The notes below the pieces were generated by a model. That model worked only from the letters and a program-made list of their open reading frames with translations. It ran no database searches and was not told the DNA's origin. This document shows, piece after piece, positions 1 through 6,655 of a stretch of 25,012 nucleotides of DNA. The DNA lies in the NCBI GenBank assembly GCA_934271725.1, contig CAKQSC010000007.1:1-25012 (forward strand), in the 5' to 3' direction. The position numbers and the translations under genes are program-made. This DNA is from an uncultured Clostridia bacterium. GTDB lineage: Bacteria > Bacillota > Clostridia > Christensenellales > Borkfalkiaceae. The first letter of the stretch is position 1, and every line of letters starts with the position of its first letter.

Positions 1-120
1 TACAATCCTGGGGGCGGCATCCGCCTGACGAAAAATCTGTCTGCGCAATCTGCATACCCGATTTAATCAGCACTTCCTTAGTTCGCCGTATGTCATTCCT
101 TTTTATATTATAATTTATGT
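1..120. other. unassigned stretch at the window edge
   Basis: No gene could be supported here. The first 60 bases are about 57% GC and the next 60 about 28%, so composition changes abruptly. Bases 14-26 can form a small hairpin (GGCGG, CAT, CCGCC). On the minus strand a short open frame reads towards the window edge with a segment EVLIKSGMQIAQTDFSSGG, but no good start codon with a ribosome binding site was found. It may be the start or remnant of a divergent gene outside the window. None of the plus-strand frames resembles the C-terminus of DnaA. Confidence 0.3.
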
Positions 121-130
121 CGGTAAATGC

Positions 131-159
131 TTGCGGTTTTAAACTTTATTTTTTAAACT
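131..159 (+). promoter_or_regulatory. possible dnaN promoter
   Basis: TTGCGG (131-136), a 17-base spacer and TAAACT (154-159) form a moderate sigma-A-type promoter upstream of dnaN. Transcription would start near 166, just before the candidate DnaA box. A TATAAT at 109-114 is a rival -10 element but has no convincing -35 partner. Confidence 0.35.
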
Positions 160-168
160 AAAACAAAG

Positions 169-238
169 TTATCTACATTTTCACCGCATACTACTAATAA
201 CTACTACTTAAAATTAAATAAAAATATCATCATATACA
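169..238 (+). other. oriC: candidate oriC unwinding element (DnaA box plus DnaA-trio)
   Basis: Seen: TTATCTACA at 169-177 differs by one base from the DnaA box TTATCCACA. It is followed by a short segment with a GC cluster (CACCGC, 182-187), then a run of CTA/ACT triplets at about 189-210, then a very AT-rich tract at 211-238. Known: the Bacillota basal unwinding system has the order DnaA box, GC-rich spacer, DnaA-trio repeats, AT-rich DNA, and in Bacillus subtilis it lies between dnaA and dnaN. Inferred: this is the strand-opening site of the chromosome origin. Only one recognisable DnaA box is in the window; further boxes would have to lie upstream. Confidence 0.6.
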
Positions 239-268
239 ATTTAAGAAAAAAAGTCAGGAGTGCATAAA

Positions 269-1381
269 ATGAAGTTTTATTGTGAAGGAACGGATCTCGC
301 AAACGCCGTACTCAAAGTAAGCAAGGCGATAGGAATTAAAAAACCCATTCCCGTTTTGGAAGGTATTAAAATAACCACGATAGGTAAAGAAGACAAAGTG
401 GTTATACTTGCCACGGACGGAGAACTTACCATAGAAGAAAAAATATCCGCAAGCGTATTAAACGAGGGAGAAACAGTCGTTCCAGGTAAATATTTTTCCG
501 ACTTCGTTAAAAAACTCGAACACGAACAGGTTGAAATATCTTTGACGCAAGACGGCAAAATGGAAATAAAATACGGCGAAAACTCTACTTATATGAACGT
601 TTATAATCCGGAAGAATATCCTATTATAGATAAAGACATAAACGAAAAGAGTTTTACCGTTACGCAAAAAAACTTCGTGGAACTTATAAATAAAACGGTT
701 TTCGCCGCTTCTACCGAAGATACCAGACCGATATTAAAAGGTTGTCTTATAGAAGTGGAAAACGGTTACGTCAAGTGCGTCGCGCTCGACGGATTCAGAA
801 TGGCTATATCCAAAAGAAAACTCGTACAAAGCAAAGGCGATAATTTCAAAGCGGTTGTTCCCGCAAGATCTCTTACCGAAATAGTAAGACTTCTCGACAA
901 AAAAGAAGATGACGTAACAGTGGTGTTAAAGAAAAACGCTTTGATGGTAAAAATAGAAAACACCACCATTATTACAAGACTGTTAGAGGGGGAATATCTC
1001 AATTATACGCAGATTCTTCCCAAAGAGTTTATAACCAAAGTTAACGTCAATAAAACGGTTTTCGCAATAAGCCTCGACAGAGTTATGGTTATGTCTATGG
1101 TAGAGAGAACGACTCTCGTTAAAATGGATATAAAAGAAGAAGTAATGACGATGACTGCTAAAAGCGATATAGGAAATATTACGGAAAACGTTTATATAAA
1201 TCTCGAAGGAAAAGATTTGTCGATAGCGTTCAACGGAAAATATATAGCCGATTATTTAAGATTTATAGACGGAAATACGATAGATTTAAACTTTAACAGT
1301 CCCATATCTCCATGCGTTATAAAAGACGCCGACGACGAGGATTCGTTATATTTGGTATTACCTTTAAGAATAAACGGTTAA
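269..1381 (+). CDS. dnaN: DNA polymerase III subunit beta (sliding clamp)
   Basis: The product encircles DNA as a dimeric ring and tethers the replicative polymerase. The 370-residue length matches the bacterial family. The opening MKFYCEGTDLANAVLKVSKA, the internal segment AASTEDTRPILKGCLIEVEN at the start of the second domain, and the C-terminal LVLPLRING are typical of the three-domain beta clamp. An in-frame GTG at 260 would add three residues, but AGGAG at 256-260 is placed 8 bases before the ATG at 269, so 269 is preferred. The gene follows the candidate oriC, as expected for dnaN, but the next gene is rpmH rather than recF or gyrB. About 80 bases with a new promoter separate it from rpmH. 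Confidence 0.95.
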   Translation: MKFYCEGTDLANAVLKVSKAIGIKKPIPVLEGIKITTIGKEDKVVILATDGELTIEEKISASVLNEGETVVPGKYFSDFVKKLEHEQVEISLTQDGKMEIKYGENSTYMNVYNPEEYPIIDKDINEKSFTVTQKNFVELINKTVFAASTEDTRPILKGCLIEVENGYVKCVALDGFRMAISKRKLVQSKGDNFKAVVPARSLTEIVRLLDKKEDDVTVVLKKNALMVKIENTTIITRLLEGEYLNYTQILPKEFITKVNVNKTVFAISLDRVMVMSMVERTTLVKMDIKEEVMTMTAKSDIGNITENVYINLEGKDLSIAFNGKYIADYLRFIDGNTIDLNFNSPISPCVIKDADDEDSLYLVLPLRING

Positions 1382-1386
1382 TTTAA

Positions 1387-1415
1387 TTGACAAACGTAAA
1401 AAAAAATAATAAAAT
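1387..1415 (+). promoter_or_regulatory. promoter for rpmH-rnpA operon
   Basis: A near-consensus sigma-A promoter: TTGACA (1387-1392), 17-base spacer, TAAAAT (1410-1415). Transcription would begin near 1422, giving a leader of about 40 bases to rpmH. It starts directly after the dnaN stop codon, so the ribosomal-protein/RNase P/YidC genes can be expressed independently of dnaN. Confidence 0.75.
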
Positions 1416-1461
1416 AGTAAGCGGACTTTAATCAAATAAAACTAAAAGGAAGGAAAATAAA

Positions 1462-1596
1462 ATGAAACAAACGTATCAACCTAAAAAAAGACAAAGAAGC
1501 AAGGTTCACGGATTCAGAAAAAGAATGATGTCCAAATCGGGCAGAAACGTTCTTAAAAGAAGAAGAAACAAGGGCAGACATAAGTTGTCCGCGTAA
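1462..1596 (+). CDS. rpmH: 50S ribosomal protein L34
   Basis: The 44-residue, highly basic product begins MKQTYQPKKRQRSKVHGFRK and ends with RRRNKGRHKLSA, the diagnostic pattern of bacterial L34, which binds 23S rRNA in the large ribosomal subunit. The ATG follows AAGGAAGG at a suitable distance. The gene is too short for most ORF cut-offs. It is followed 13 bases later by rnpA, the almost universal rpmH-rnpA pair. Confidence 0.97.
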   Translation: MKQTYQPKKRQRSKVHGFRKRMMSKSGRNVLKRRRNKGRHKLSA

Positions 1597-1609
1597 CGGA
1601 TTTAAAAAA

Positions 1610-1930
1610 ATGGATATAAGGCTTAAAAGAAAGGAAGATTTCGAGAGAGTTTTTAAAAAAGGAAAAAGAGTTTATGCCCGGAATCTTACCTTGCTTTATA
1701 TTGAAAGCGACGGTTTAAAAATAGGATACTCGGTATCGAAAAAGCACGGGTGCAGCGTTATGAGAAACAGAGTTAAACGGTTGCTCCGCGCTTCTTTTTT
1801 TAATTTTAAAGACGAGATAGAGGGTAACTATCATATAGTTTTTTTACCGAAAGTCGAAGAAAGTTACGATTACGAAGATTTTTGTAAATCAATGAAATGT
1901 TTATTGAAAAAAAGCGGATTGATAAAGTAA
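1610..1930 (+). CDS. rnpA: ribonuclease P protein component
   Basis: This 106-residue basic protein is the protein cofactor of RNase P, which trims the 5' ends of tRNA precursors with a catalytic RNA. The RNR signature is clear (MRNRVKRLLRASF, about residues 45-57), preceded by IGYSVSKKHG, a family-typical strand. The start lacks a strong ribosome binding site but lies 13 bases after rpmH, which suggests translational coupling. Its end overlaps the start of yidD by 34 bases. The RNase P RNA gene (rnpB) is not in the window. Confidence 0.95.
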   Translation: MDIRLKRKEDFERVFKKGKRVYARNLTLLYIESDGLKIGYSVSKKHGCSVMRNRVKRLLRASFFNFKDEIEGNYHIVFLPKVEESYDYEDFCKSMKCLLKKSGLIK

Positions 1931-2169
1931 GAGAAAAAATACTTATAAAAATACTTCGATTTTATAAAAATCACATATCCAAAAGACTCGGCGGAAATTG
2001 TATATACACGCCTACTTGTTCGGAGTATTGTATAGAAGCCATTATAAAAAGGGGTTTTATAGTAGGAAGCGCGTTAACTTTTTACAGACTTTTAAGGTGT
2101 AACCCGTTTCATAAGGGAAAGTACGATCCCGTCCCCGATAAAAAAAGCGTAAAAAAATGGCTGTACTGA
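1897..2169 (+). CDS. yidD: membrane protein insertion efficiency factor YidD
   Basis: The 90-residue product contains the family core: LIKILRFYKNHISKR, then YTPTCSEYCIEAIIKRG, then RLLRCNPFHKGKYDPVP. The cysteines in TCSEYC and RCNP are the conserved ones. YidD is a small membrane-associated protein that helps YidC insert membrane proteins. The start at 1897 lies inside the end of rnpA in another frame; this rnpA/yidD overlap is common. No later in-frame ATG exists before the conserved core, so about 15 N-terminal residues precede it. yidC follows 16 bases downstream. Confidence 0.93.
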   Translation: MFIEKKRIDKVREKILIKILRFYKNHISKRLGGNCIYTPTCSEYCIEAIIKRGFIVGSALTFYRLLRCNPFHKGKYDPVPDKKSVKKWLY

Positions 2170-2185
2170 AATAGGAATATAAAAA

Positions 2186-3652
2186 ATGATAAGCATTTTT
2201 GAAAGTTTGAAATATACCGGCGGTTGGAAATGGCTGGTAGACGCGATAGGAGCAATTATAAAAATATGTTCGAGCATGGGACTCGGAATAATTTTGTTTA
2301 CGCTCATTTTAAAACTCATAACTCTTCCGCTTGACGTGTGGTCGAGAATATCGATGAGAAAAAACAGTTTGAAAATGGAAGAGATGCGTCCGCAACTCGA
2401 AAAACTGCAAAAACAATATGCGGACAACAAACAGTTATATAATCAGAAAATGACCGCTTTGTATAAAAAGAACGGTTATTCCATGCTAGGCGGTTGTCTG
2501 CCGACTCTTATAACGCTTGTATTCTTCTTTATAGTTCTGACGGGATTCAATAAATATTCTATTTATCAGAATACCAAATACTATTCGGATATGTGTATGG
2601 CTTATAACAGAGTCGCTTACGATAATTTCGTAGAAGAAAGCGTGTTTTACGAAACGGCGGACGGCGAAAAGGTTTATCTTATAGCGAAAGACAACAATTC
2701 CTTTTCCGTAAACGACGACGTTATAGAAACCGCGATAGGAACCCCCGAAAACGGCAAAACTTATTATTTTAAGAAAAACGTCATATCTACCGAAACGGAT
2801 TACGACTTTAAAGTAACATACACGGCTGAAACGGACGGAACGAAAAAATACGTTTATAACGCCAAAAAACTTCTCGATTACGTTATAACTTATAAAATAA
2901 CGGACGGCGAAGAAACGGAAGATTCGAGAAGATTCAGAGTAAACACCACTGCGATAGATAACGACGAAGGGTTTAAAAAGTTAAACGAAGACATTGCCAA
3001 CGAAAATATAATTCTCGCGGGCGACGATAACGACGAATACAACTCTACGGAAGCGGACAGAAACAAATATACTTATTATATAAAGACTATACAGAGAAAA
3101 GCCTCCGCGGATCAGTTCAAAAAAGAAAACGAAGGGTTTTTGTGGGTTAAAAATATATGGATAAGCGACAGCCCGATAGAAAAATCCGTATTTTCGAGCG
3201 CGAGCAAATTAAAGAGTAAAACTCAGGTTAAAATGACCGAGAACGACTATAACGAAATTACTCACGATTTGGCGAAAGAAAAGAAACAGCCCAACGGTTA
3301 TTTCATAATGGTAATACTTACCATAGGCGTATCCGTTTTGTCGCAGTTTATTTCCACAAAATCGCAGAAAGCGCAACTCGAACTTCAAAGCGTAGACGGA
3401 AGAGGCGCGAAACAACAGAAAACGATGATGATAATAATGCCTATCTTAATGGCTATATTCGCGTTTATGTACACGACGGCGTTCTCTGTATACATCGTAT
3501 TTTCTTCGCTTTTCTCGACCGCGTCGACGCTTATAATAAATTATTTCGTCGATTTGTCTTTCAAAATGAAAAAGAAAGATGAATCGAAAGGTAACGACAA
3601 ACGCGTAATAGGCAAAACTATTATCGAAGAAGATAAAGAAAAAAAGGAGTAA
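2186..3652 (+). CDS. yidC: membrane protein insertase YidC with large extracytoplasmic insertion
   Basis: YidC inserts proteins into the cytoplasmic membrane, alone or with SecYEG. Seen: five hydrophobic segments at about 32-49, 103-120, 371-388, 413-431 and 433-455; the cytoplasmic amphipathic hairpin RPQLEKLQKQYADNKQLYNQ between the first two; and the family motif FLWVKNIWISDSP (318-330). The charged residue of the hydrophilic groove in the first segment is Lys43 (LILKLITLPL), where characterised homologues have Arg. Odd: residues about 121-316, between the second transmembrane segment and FLWVKNIW, form an insertion of about 195 mostly hydrophilic residues with beta-like sequence; Bacillota YidC normally has only a short stretch there. 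There is no lipobox. The charged C-terminal tail is usual. khpB starts 3 bases after the stop. Confidence 0.93.
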   Translation: MISIFESLKYTGGWKWLVDAIGAIIKICSSMGLGIILFTLILKLITLPLDVWSRISMRKNSLKMEEMRPQLEKLQKQYADNKQLYNQKMTALYKKNGYSMLGGCLPTLITLVFFFIVLTGFNKYSIYQNTKYYSDMCMAYNRVAYDNFVEESVFYETADGEKVYLIAKDNNSFSVNDDVIETAIGTPENGKTYYFKKNVISTETDYDFKVTYTAETDGTKKYVYNAKKLLDYVITYKITDGEETEDSRRFRVNTTAIDNDEGFKKLNEDIANENIILAGDDNDEYNSTEADRNKYTYYIKTIQRKASADQFKKENEGFLWVKNIWISDSPIEKSVFSSASKLKSKTQVKMTENDYNEITHDLAKEKKQPNGYFIMVILTIGVSVLSQFISTKSQKAQLELQSVDGRGAKQQKTMMIIMPILMAIFAFMYTTAFSVYIVFSSLFSTASTLIINYFVDLSFKMKKKDESKGNDKRVIGKTIIEEDKEKKE

Positions 3653-3655
3653 GAA

Positions 3656-4438
3656 ATGGCAAAAGAGTATTTGGGAAAAACCGTAGAAGACGCAATAGAA
3701 GAAGGTCTTAAAGATTTGGGTTTAACGCGTGAAAATGCGGAAATAACGGTTTTGGAAGAACCCGTAAAAGGCTTGTTTAAGTCTATAAAAGCAAAGGTTG
3801 CGGTAGAAGCGAAAAAAACGCCGGGTGAAAAAGCGGTGGCTTTCCTTGACGGTTTGTTCGATAAAATGGGACAAACGGTTGCCGTACAACTTAAAAAAGA
3901 AGACGAAAAAATAGAGATAGAACTCGTTTCGCAAAACTCCGCGTTCCTTATAGGGTACAGAGGCGAAATGCTCGATTCTTTGCAAAACCTTGCGGGTGCG
4001 GTGGCAAACACGGGTAACGCGGTTTATCAGAGAGTTGTTGTCGATTGCGAGGGGTACAGGGCAAAGAGAGAAGCAACGCTTATAAATCTTGCCAAAAATC
4101 TTGAAAAGAAAGCGGTAAGAACGGGAAGAGACGTTAAACTCGAACCGATGAGCGCGTTTGAAAGAAGACTCGTTCACAGCACGCTTGCCAACAGCGAAAA
4201 CGTTACCACGACGAGCGAGGGTAAAGAACCCAACAGATACGTTATAATAGTTCCCAACGTAAAGAAACCTTATACGCCGAGAAAAGACGGATATAAGAAA
4301 GACTTTAAAGGCGGCAGAAAAGACGGAAACTTTAAAAAGTACGACAACAGACCGTCGGGATCTTCCGCGCCGAGAAAAAAGACGATAACTTTCGGTACTT
4401 ATCTCGGAAACAGCGGTGCGAAGAAAGACGAACAATAA
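3656..4438 (+). CDS. khpB: RNA-binding protein KhpB (Jag)
   Basis: A 260-residue cytoplasmic RNA-binding protein with the full family layout: Jag N-terminal domain (1-52, YLGKTVEDAIEEGLKDLG), a KH domain with its GYRG loop at 100-103, and an R3H domain at about 141-201 containing R170-x3-H174 and the conserved TTSEGKEPNRYVII. In other Bacillota it pairs with KhpA and affects cell elongation and division. A Lys/Gly/Arg-rich, probably disordered tail (203-260) extends the usual protein. Its ribosome binding site AAAGGAG lies inside the end of yidC, so the two are translationally linked. A strong terminator follows the stop; mnmE and mnmG, the usual next genes, are absent. Confidence 0.93.
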   Translation: MAKEYLGKTVEDAIEEGLKDLGLTRENAEITVLEEPVKGLFKSIKAKVAVEAKKTPGEKAVAFLDGLFDKMGQTVAVQLKKEDEKIEIELVSQNSAFLIGYRGEMLDSLQNLAGAVANTGNAVYQRVVVDCEGYRAKREATLINLAKNLEKKAVRTGRDVKLEPMSAFERRLVHSTLANSENVTTTSEGKEPNRYVIIVPNVKKPYTPRKDGYKKDFKGGRKDGNFKKYDNRPSGSSAPRKKTITFGTYLGNSGAKKDEQ

Positions 4439-4449
4439 AGTATAGAAAA

Positions 4450-4484
4450 AAAAGGATAACGCAATTTTCGTTATCCTTTTAATA
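4450..4484 (+). terminator. terminator of the rpmH-khpB operon
   Basis: A perfect 12-bp stem (AAAAGGATAACG at 4450-4461 with CGTTATCCTTTT at 4469-4480) encloses a 7-base loop. The arms are A-rich on one side and T-rich on the other, so it could act in both directions. It lies 12 bases after the khpB stop and directly before the typA promoter. Confidence 0.8.
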
Positions 4485-4487
4485 TTG

Positions 4488-4516
4488 TTGACAAAAACGG
4501 TGTTTTTGTGTAATAA
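4488..4516 (+). promoter_or_regulatory. promoter of typA
   Basis: TTGACA (4488-4493), a 17-base spacer and TAATAA (4511-4516). Transcription would start near 4523, about 26 bases before the typA start codon. Confidence 0.75.
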
Positions 4517-4548
4517 TAAGAGGGTTTTGAAAGTAAGGAGAATTAACG

Positions 4549-6393
4549 GTGATTACAAGAAACGATTTAAGAAACGTGGCTATAATAGCGCACGTAGATC
4601 ACGGTAAAACGACGCTCGTAAACGAAATGCTTAAACAGGGCGGAATATTCAGAGAAAATCAACAGGTCGCGGACAGAGTAATGGACTCTAACGATATAGA
4701 AAGAGAAAGAGGAATAACCATTCTCGCCAAAAACACGTCCGTATATTATAAGGATATAAAAATCAATCTTGTAGACACCCCGGGACACGCAGATTTCGGC
4801 GGAGAGGTAGAACGCGTTTTGAAAATGGTAAACGGCGTTCTAGTTCTCATCGACGCGGCGGAAGGACCTATGCCTCAAACGAGATTCGTTATGCAAAAAG
4901 CACTCGATCTCGGGCATAAACTCATTCTCGTAGTAAACAAAATAGACAGACCGGACGCGAGAATAAAAGAAGTGCAGGACGAAATATTAGACCTTCTTTT
5001 AGACCTTAACGCTACGGACGAGCAGTTTGAAAGCCCCATAGTTTTCTGTTCGGGAAGAAAGGGTACGGCTACGCTTAACCCGGACGAGGAAGGCACAGAC
5101 TTAAAGCCTTTGTTTGAAACGATTATAAACCATTTTCCCCCGCAGGAAGTCGACGATAAAGGTCCTTTCCAGATGCTTATTTCCTCTATCGATTACAACG
5201 ACTACGTCGGAAGAATAGGTATAGGAAGAATAGAAAGAGGAGTTTGCAAGGTAAACGACAACGTACATCTTTGCAATTACAACAATTCTTCCGTTACGGG
5301 TAGCGGAAAAATAATAAGTCTTTATCAGTTCGACGGACTTGAAAGAAAACAGGTAGACAGCGCGATTGCGGGAGATATAATATGTATTTCAGGGCTTGAA
5401 AACGTGTCGATAGGCGACAGCGTATGTTCGCCTACGGCGGTAGAACCCGTTCCTTTCGTAAAGATAAGCGAACCGACGGTAGAAATGACTTTTTCCGTAA
5501 ACGACAGCCCGTTTGCGGGTAAAGACGGCAAATACGTAACTACAAGGCATCTTCACGACAGACTTTTCAAAGAGTTGTTGAAAGACGTGTCTTTAAGGGT
5601 GGAAAACACGGACTCCGCCGATTCTTACAGGGTTTGCGGAAGAGGCGAAATGCACCTTTCCATTCTTATAGAAAATATGAGAAGAGAGGGTTACGAGTTT
5701 CAGGTAGGTCCGGCGAAAGTTTTGTTTAAAAACATTGACGGCGTGAGATGCGAACCTATGGAAAGGCTTGTAGTAGACGTTCCTCAGGATTGCACCGGCT
5801 CGGTATTTTCCGCAATGGGAGACAGAAAAGGCGAACTTATACAAATGGAAAATATAGGAAGCCGTATCAGGTTGGAGTTTTCCGTACCCGAAAGAGGACT
5901 TTTCGGTTATAAAAGCGAGTTTTTGACTAACACCAAAGGGGAAGGCGTGTTCAATACCGTGTTTATGGGTTACGAACCGTATAAAGGAGATTTACCCCGC
6001 CGTTCGACGGGTTCTCTGGTTGCGTTTGAAACGGGCGAAGCGGTAACTTACGGACTGTTCAACGCGCAGGGAAGAGGCAGTTTGTTTATCGTTCCCGGCA
6101 CGGAAGTTTACGAGGGTATGGTTGTAGGCGTATCTCCGAAAGAGGGAGATATAGTGGTAAACGTATGCAAGAAAAAACACCTTACCAACACCCGTTCCTC
6201 TTCGAGCGACGACGCTTTAAGACTCGAAACGCCAAGAAAAATGGGACTTGAAGACGCGATGGAGTTTTTAAACGACGACGAAGTTATGGAAGTTACCCCG
6301 AAAACCATAAGAATAAGAAAAAAGATTTTAAACACGGAACTTCGGTTAAAACACGAAAGCAAAGTGCTTAAAGGAATCATAGTAGAAGACTAA
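4549..6393 (+). CDS. typA: ribosome-associated GTPase TypA/BipA
   Basis: A 614-residue translational GTPase related to EF-G that acts on the ribosome and is linked to ribosome assembly and stress responses. GTPase motifs are intact: AHVDHGKT (14-21), RGITI (54-58), DTPGH (76-80) and NKID (130-133). Domain II, the EF-G-like domains, and the BipA-specific C-terminal domain (KGEGVFNTVFMGYEPYKGDL onward) follow, and the length matches the family. The start is GTG at 4549, supported by AAGGAG at 4535-4540. The gene is monocistronic, with its own promoter and a terminator at 6454. typA is not normally part of the rpmH-khpB cluster, so its position marks a rearranged gene order. Confidence 0.95.
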   Translation: MITRNDLRNVAIIAHVDHGKTTLVNEMLKQGGIFRENQQVADRVMDSNDIERERGITILAKNTSVYYKDIKINLVDTPGHADFGGEVERVLKMVNGVLVLIDAAEGPMPQTRFVMQKALDLGHKLILVVNKIDRPDARIKEVQDEILDLLLDLNATDEQFESPIVFCSGRKGTATLNPDEEGTDLKPLFETIINHFPPQEVDDKGPFQMLISSIDYNDYVGRIGIGRIERGVCKVNDNVHLCNYNNSSVTGSGKIISLYQFDGLERKQVDSAIAGDIICISGLENVSIGDSVCSPTAVEPVPFVKISEPTVEMTFSVNDSPFAGKDGKYVTTRHLHDRLFKELLKDVSLRVENTDSADSYRVCGRGEMHLSILIENMRREGYEFQVGPAKVLFKNIDGVRCEPMERLVVDVPQDCTGSVFSAMGDRKGELIQMENIGSRIRLEFSVPERGLFGYKSEFLTNTKGEGVFNTVFMGYEPYKGDLPRRSTGSLVAFETGEAVTYGLFNAQGRGSLFIVPGTEVYEGMVVGVSPKEGDIVVNVCKKKHLTNTRSSSSDDALRLETPRKMGLEDAMEFLNDDEVMEVTPKTIRIRKKILNTELRLKHESKVLKGIIVED

Positions 6394-6406
6394 ACAAGAA
6401 AAAAAC

Positions 6407-6420
6407 TTCCGATATCGGAA
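6407..6420. repeat. perfect 14-bp palindrome after typA
   Basis: TTCCGATATCGGAA is a perfect inverted repeat 13 bases after the typA stop codon. It is not followed by a T tract, so it is not a terminator itself. It could be a protein-binding site or a small 3' UTR hairpin; no function is assigned. Confidence 0.4.
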
Positions 6421-6453
6421 TATAATAATCGAACTATTAAAGAATAATTTTTG

Positions 6454-6482
6454 ACAGCCGTTTGAAAAGACGGCTGTTTTTG
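6454..6482 (+). terminator. terminator of typA
   Basis: ACAGCCGT (6454-6461) pairs with ACGGCTGT (6470-6477) around an 8-base loop and is followed directly by TTTT. This is a standard intrinsic terminator located 60 bases after the typA stop. Confidence 0.85.
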
Positions 6483-6511
6483 TTGCAAAAGTTTTATAAA
6501 ACGTGTAAAAT
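6483..6511 (+). promoter_or_regulatory. promoter of nadE
   Basis: TTGCAA (6483-6488), a 17-base spacer and TAAAAT (6506-6511) lie immediately after the typA terminator. Transcription from here would give nadE an unusually long leader of about 138 bases. Confidence 0.6.
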
Positions 6512-6521
6512 ATATATAACG

Positions 6522-6640
6522 AAAATCGTTGAAAATAACAAAAACGGCAAAAATCGCATTCTTTAAAAGTGTAAAAATTGCCAAAATCGCAAAAAATCGA
6601 TAAAAACGTGATTTTCAAAACGCAAAAACAGACAAAATCG
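6522..6640 (+). repeat. A-rich leader with five AAAATCG repeats
   Basis: AAAATCG occurs at 6522-6528, 6550-6556, 6583-6589, 6593-6599 and 6634-6640 in a strongly A-rich leader between the nadE promoter and start codon, along with AAAACG-type variants. The spacing is irregular. No stable hairpin is apparent. It may be an unstructured 5' UTR or a binding array for a protein; the repeats may also just reflect the base composition. Confidence 0.4.
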
Positions 6641-6655
6641 TTAAAAAGGTGAAAA

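Noticed and set aside
1..66. C-terminus of DnaA at the window start
   Set aside because: One plus frame stops at base 66 (TAA after CCCGATT) but its translation does not resemble the DnaA C-terminus; the other frames stop early or run without similarity.
260..268. GTG at 260 as dnaN start
   Set aside because: It overlaps the AGGAG ribosome binding site that is correctly spaced for the ATG at 269, and the conserved protein begins MKFYCEG.
6522..6640. CRISPR or DnaA-box cluster in the nadE leader
   Set aside because: The heptamers are irregularly spaced, too short for CRISPR repeats, and unlike TTATCCACA.
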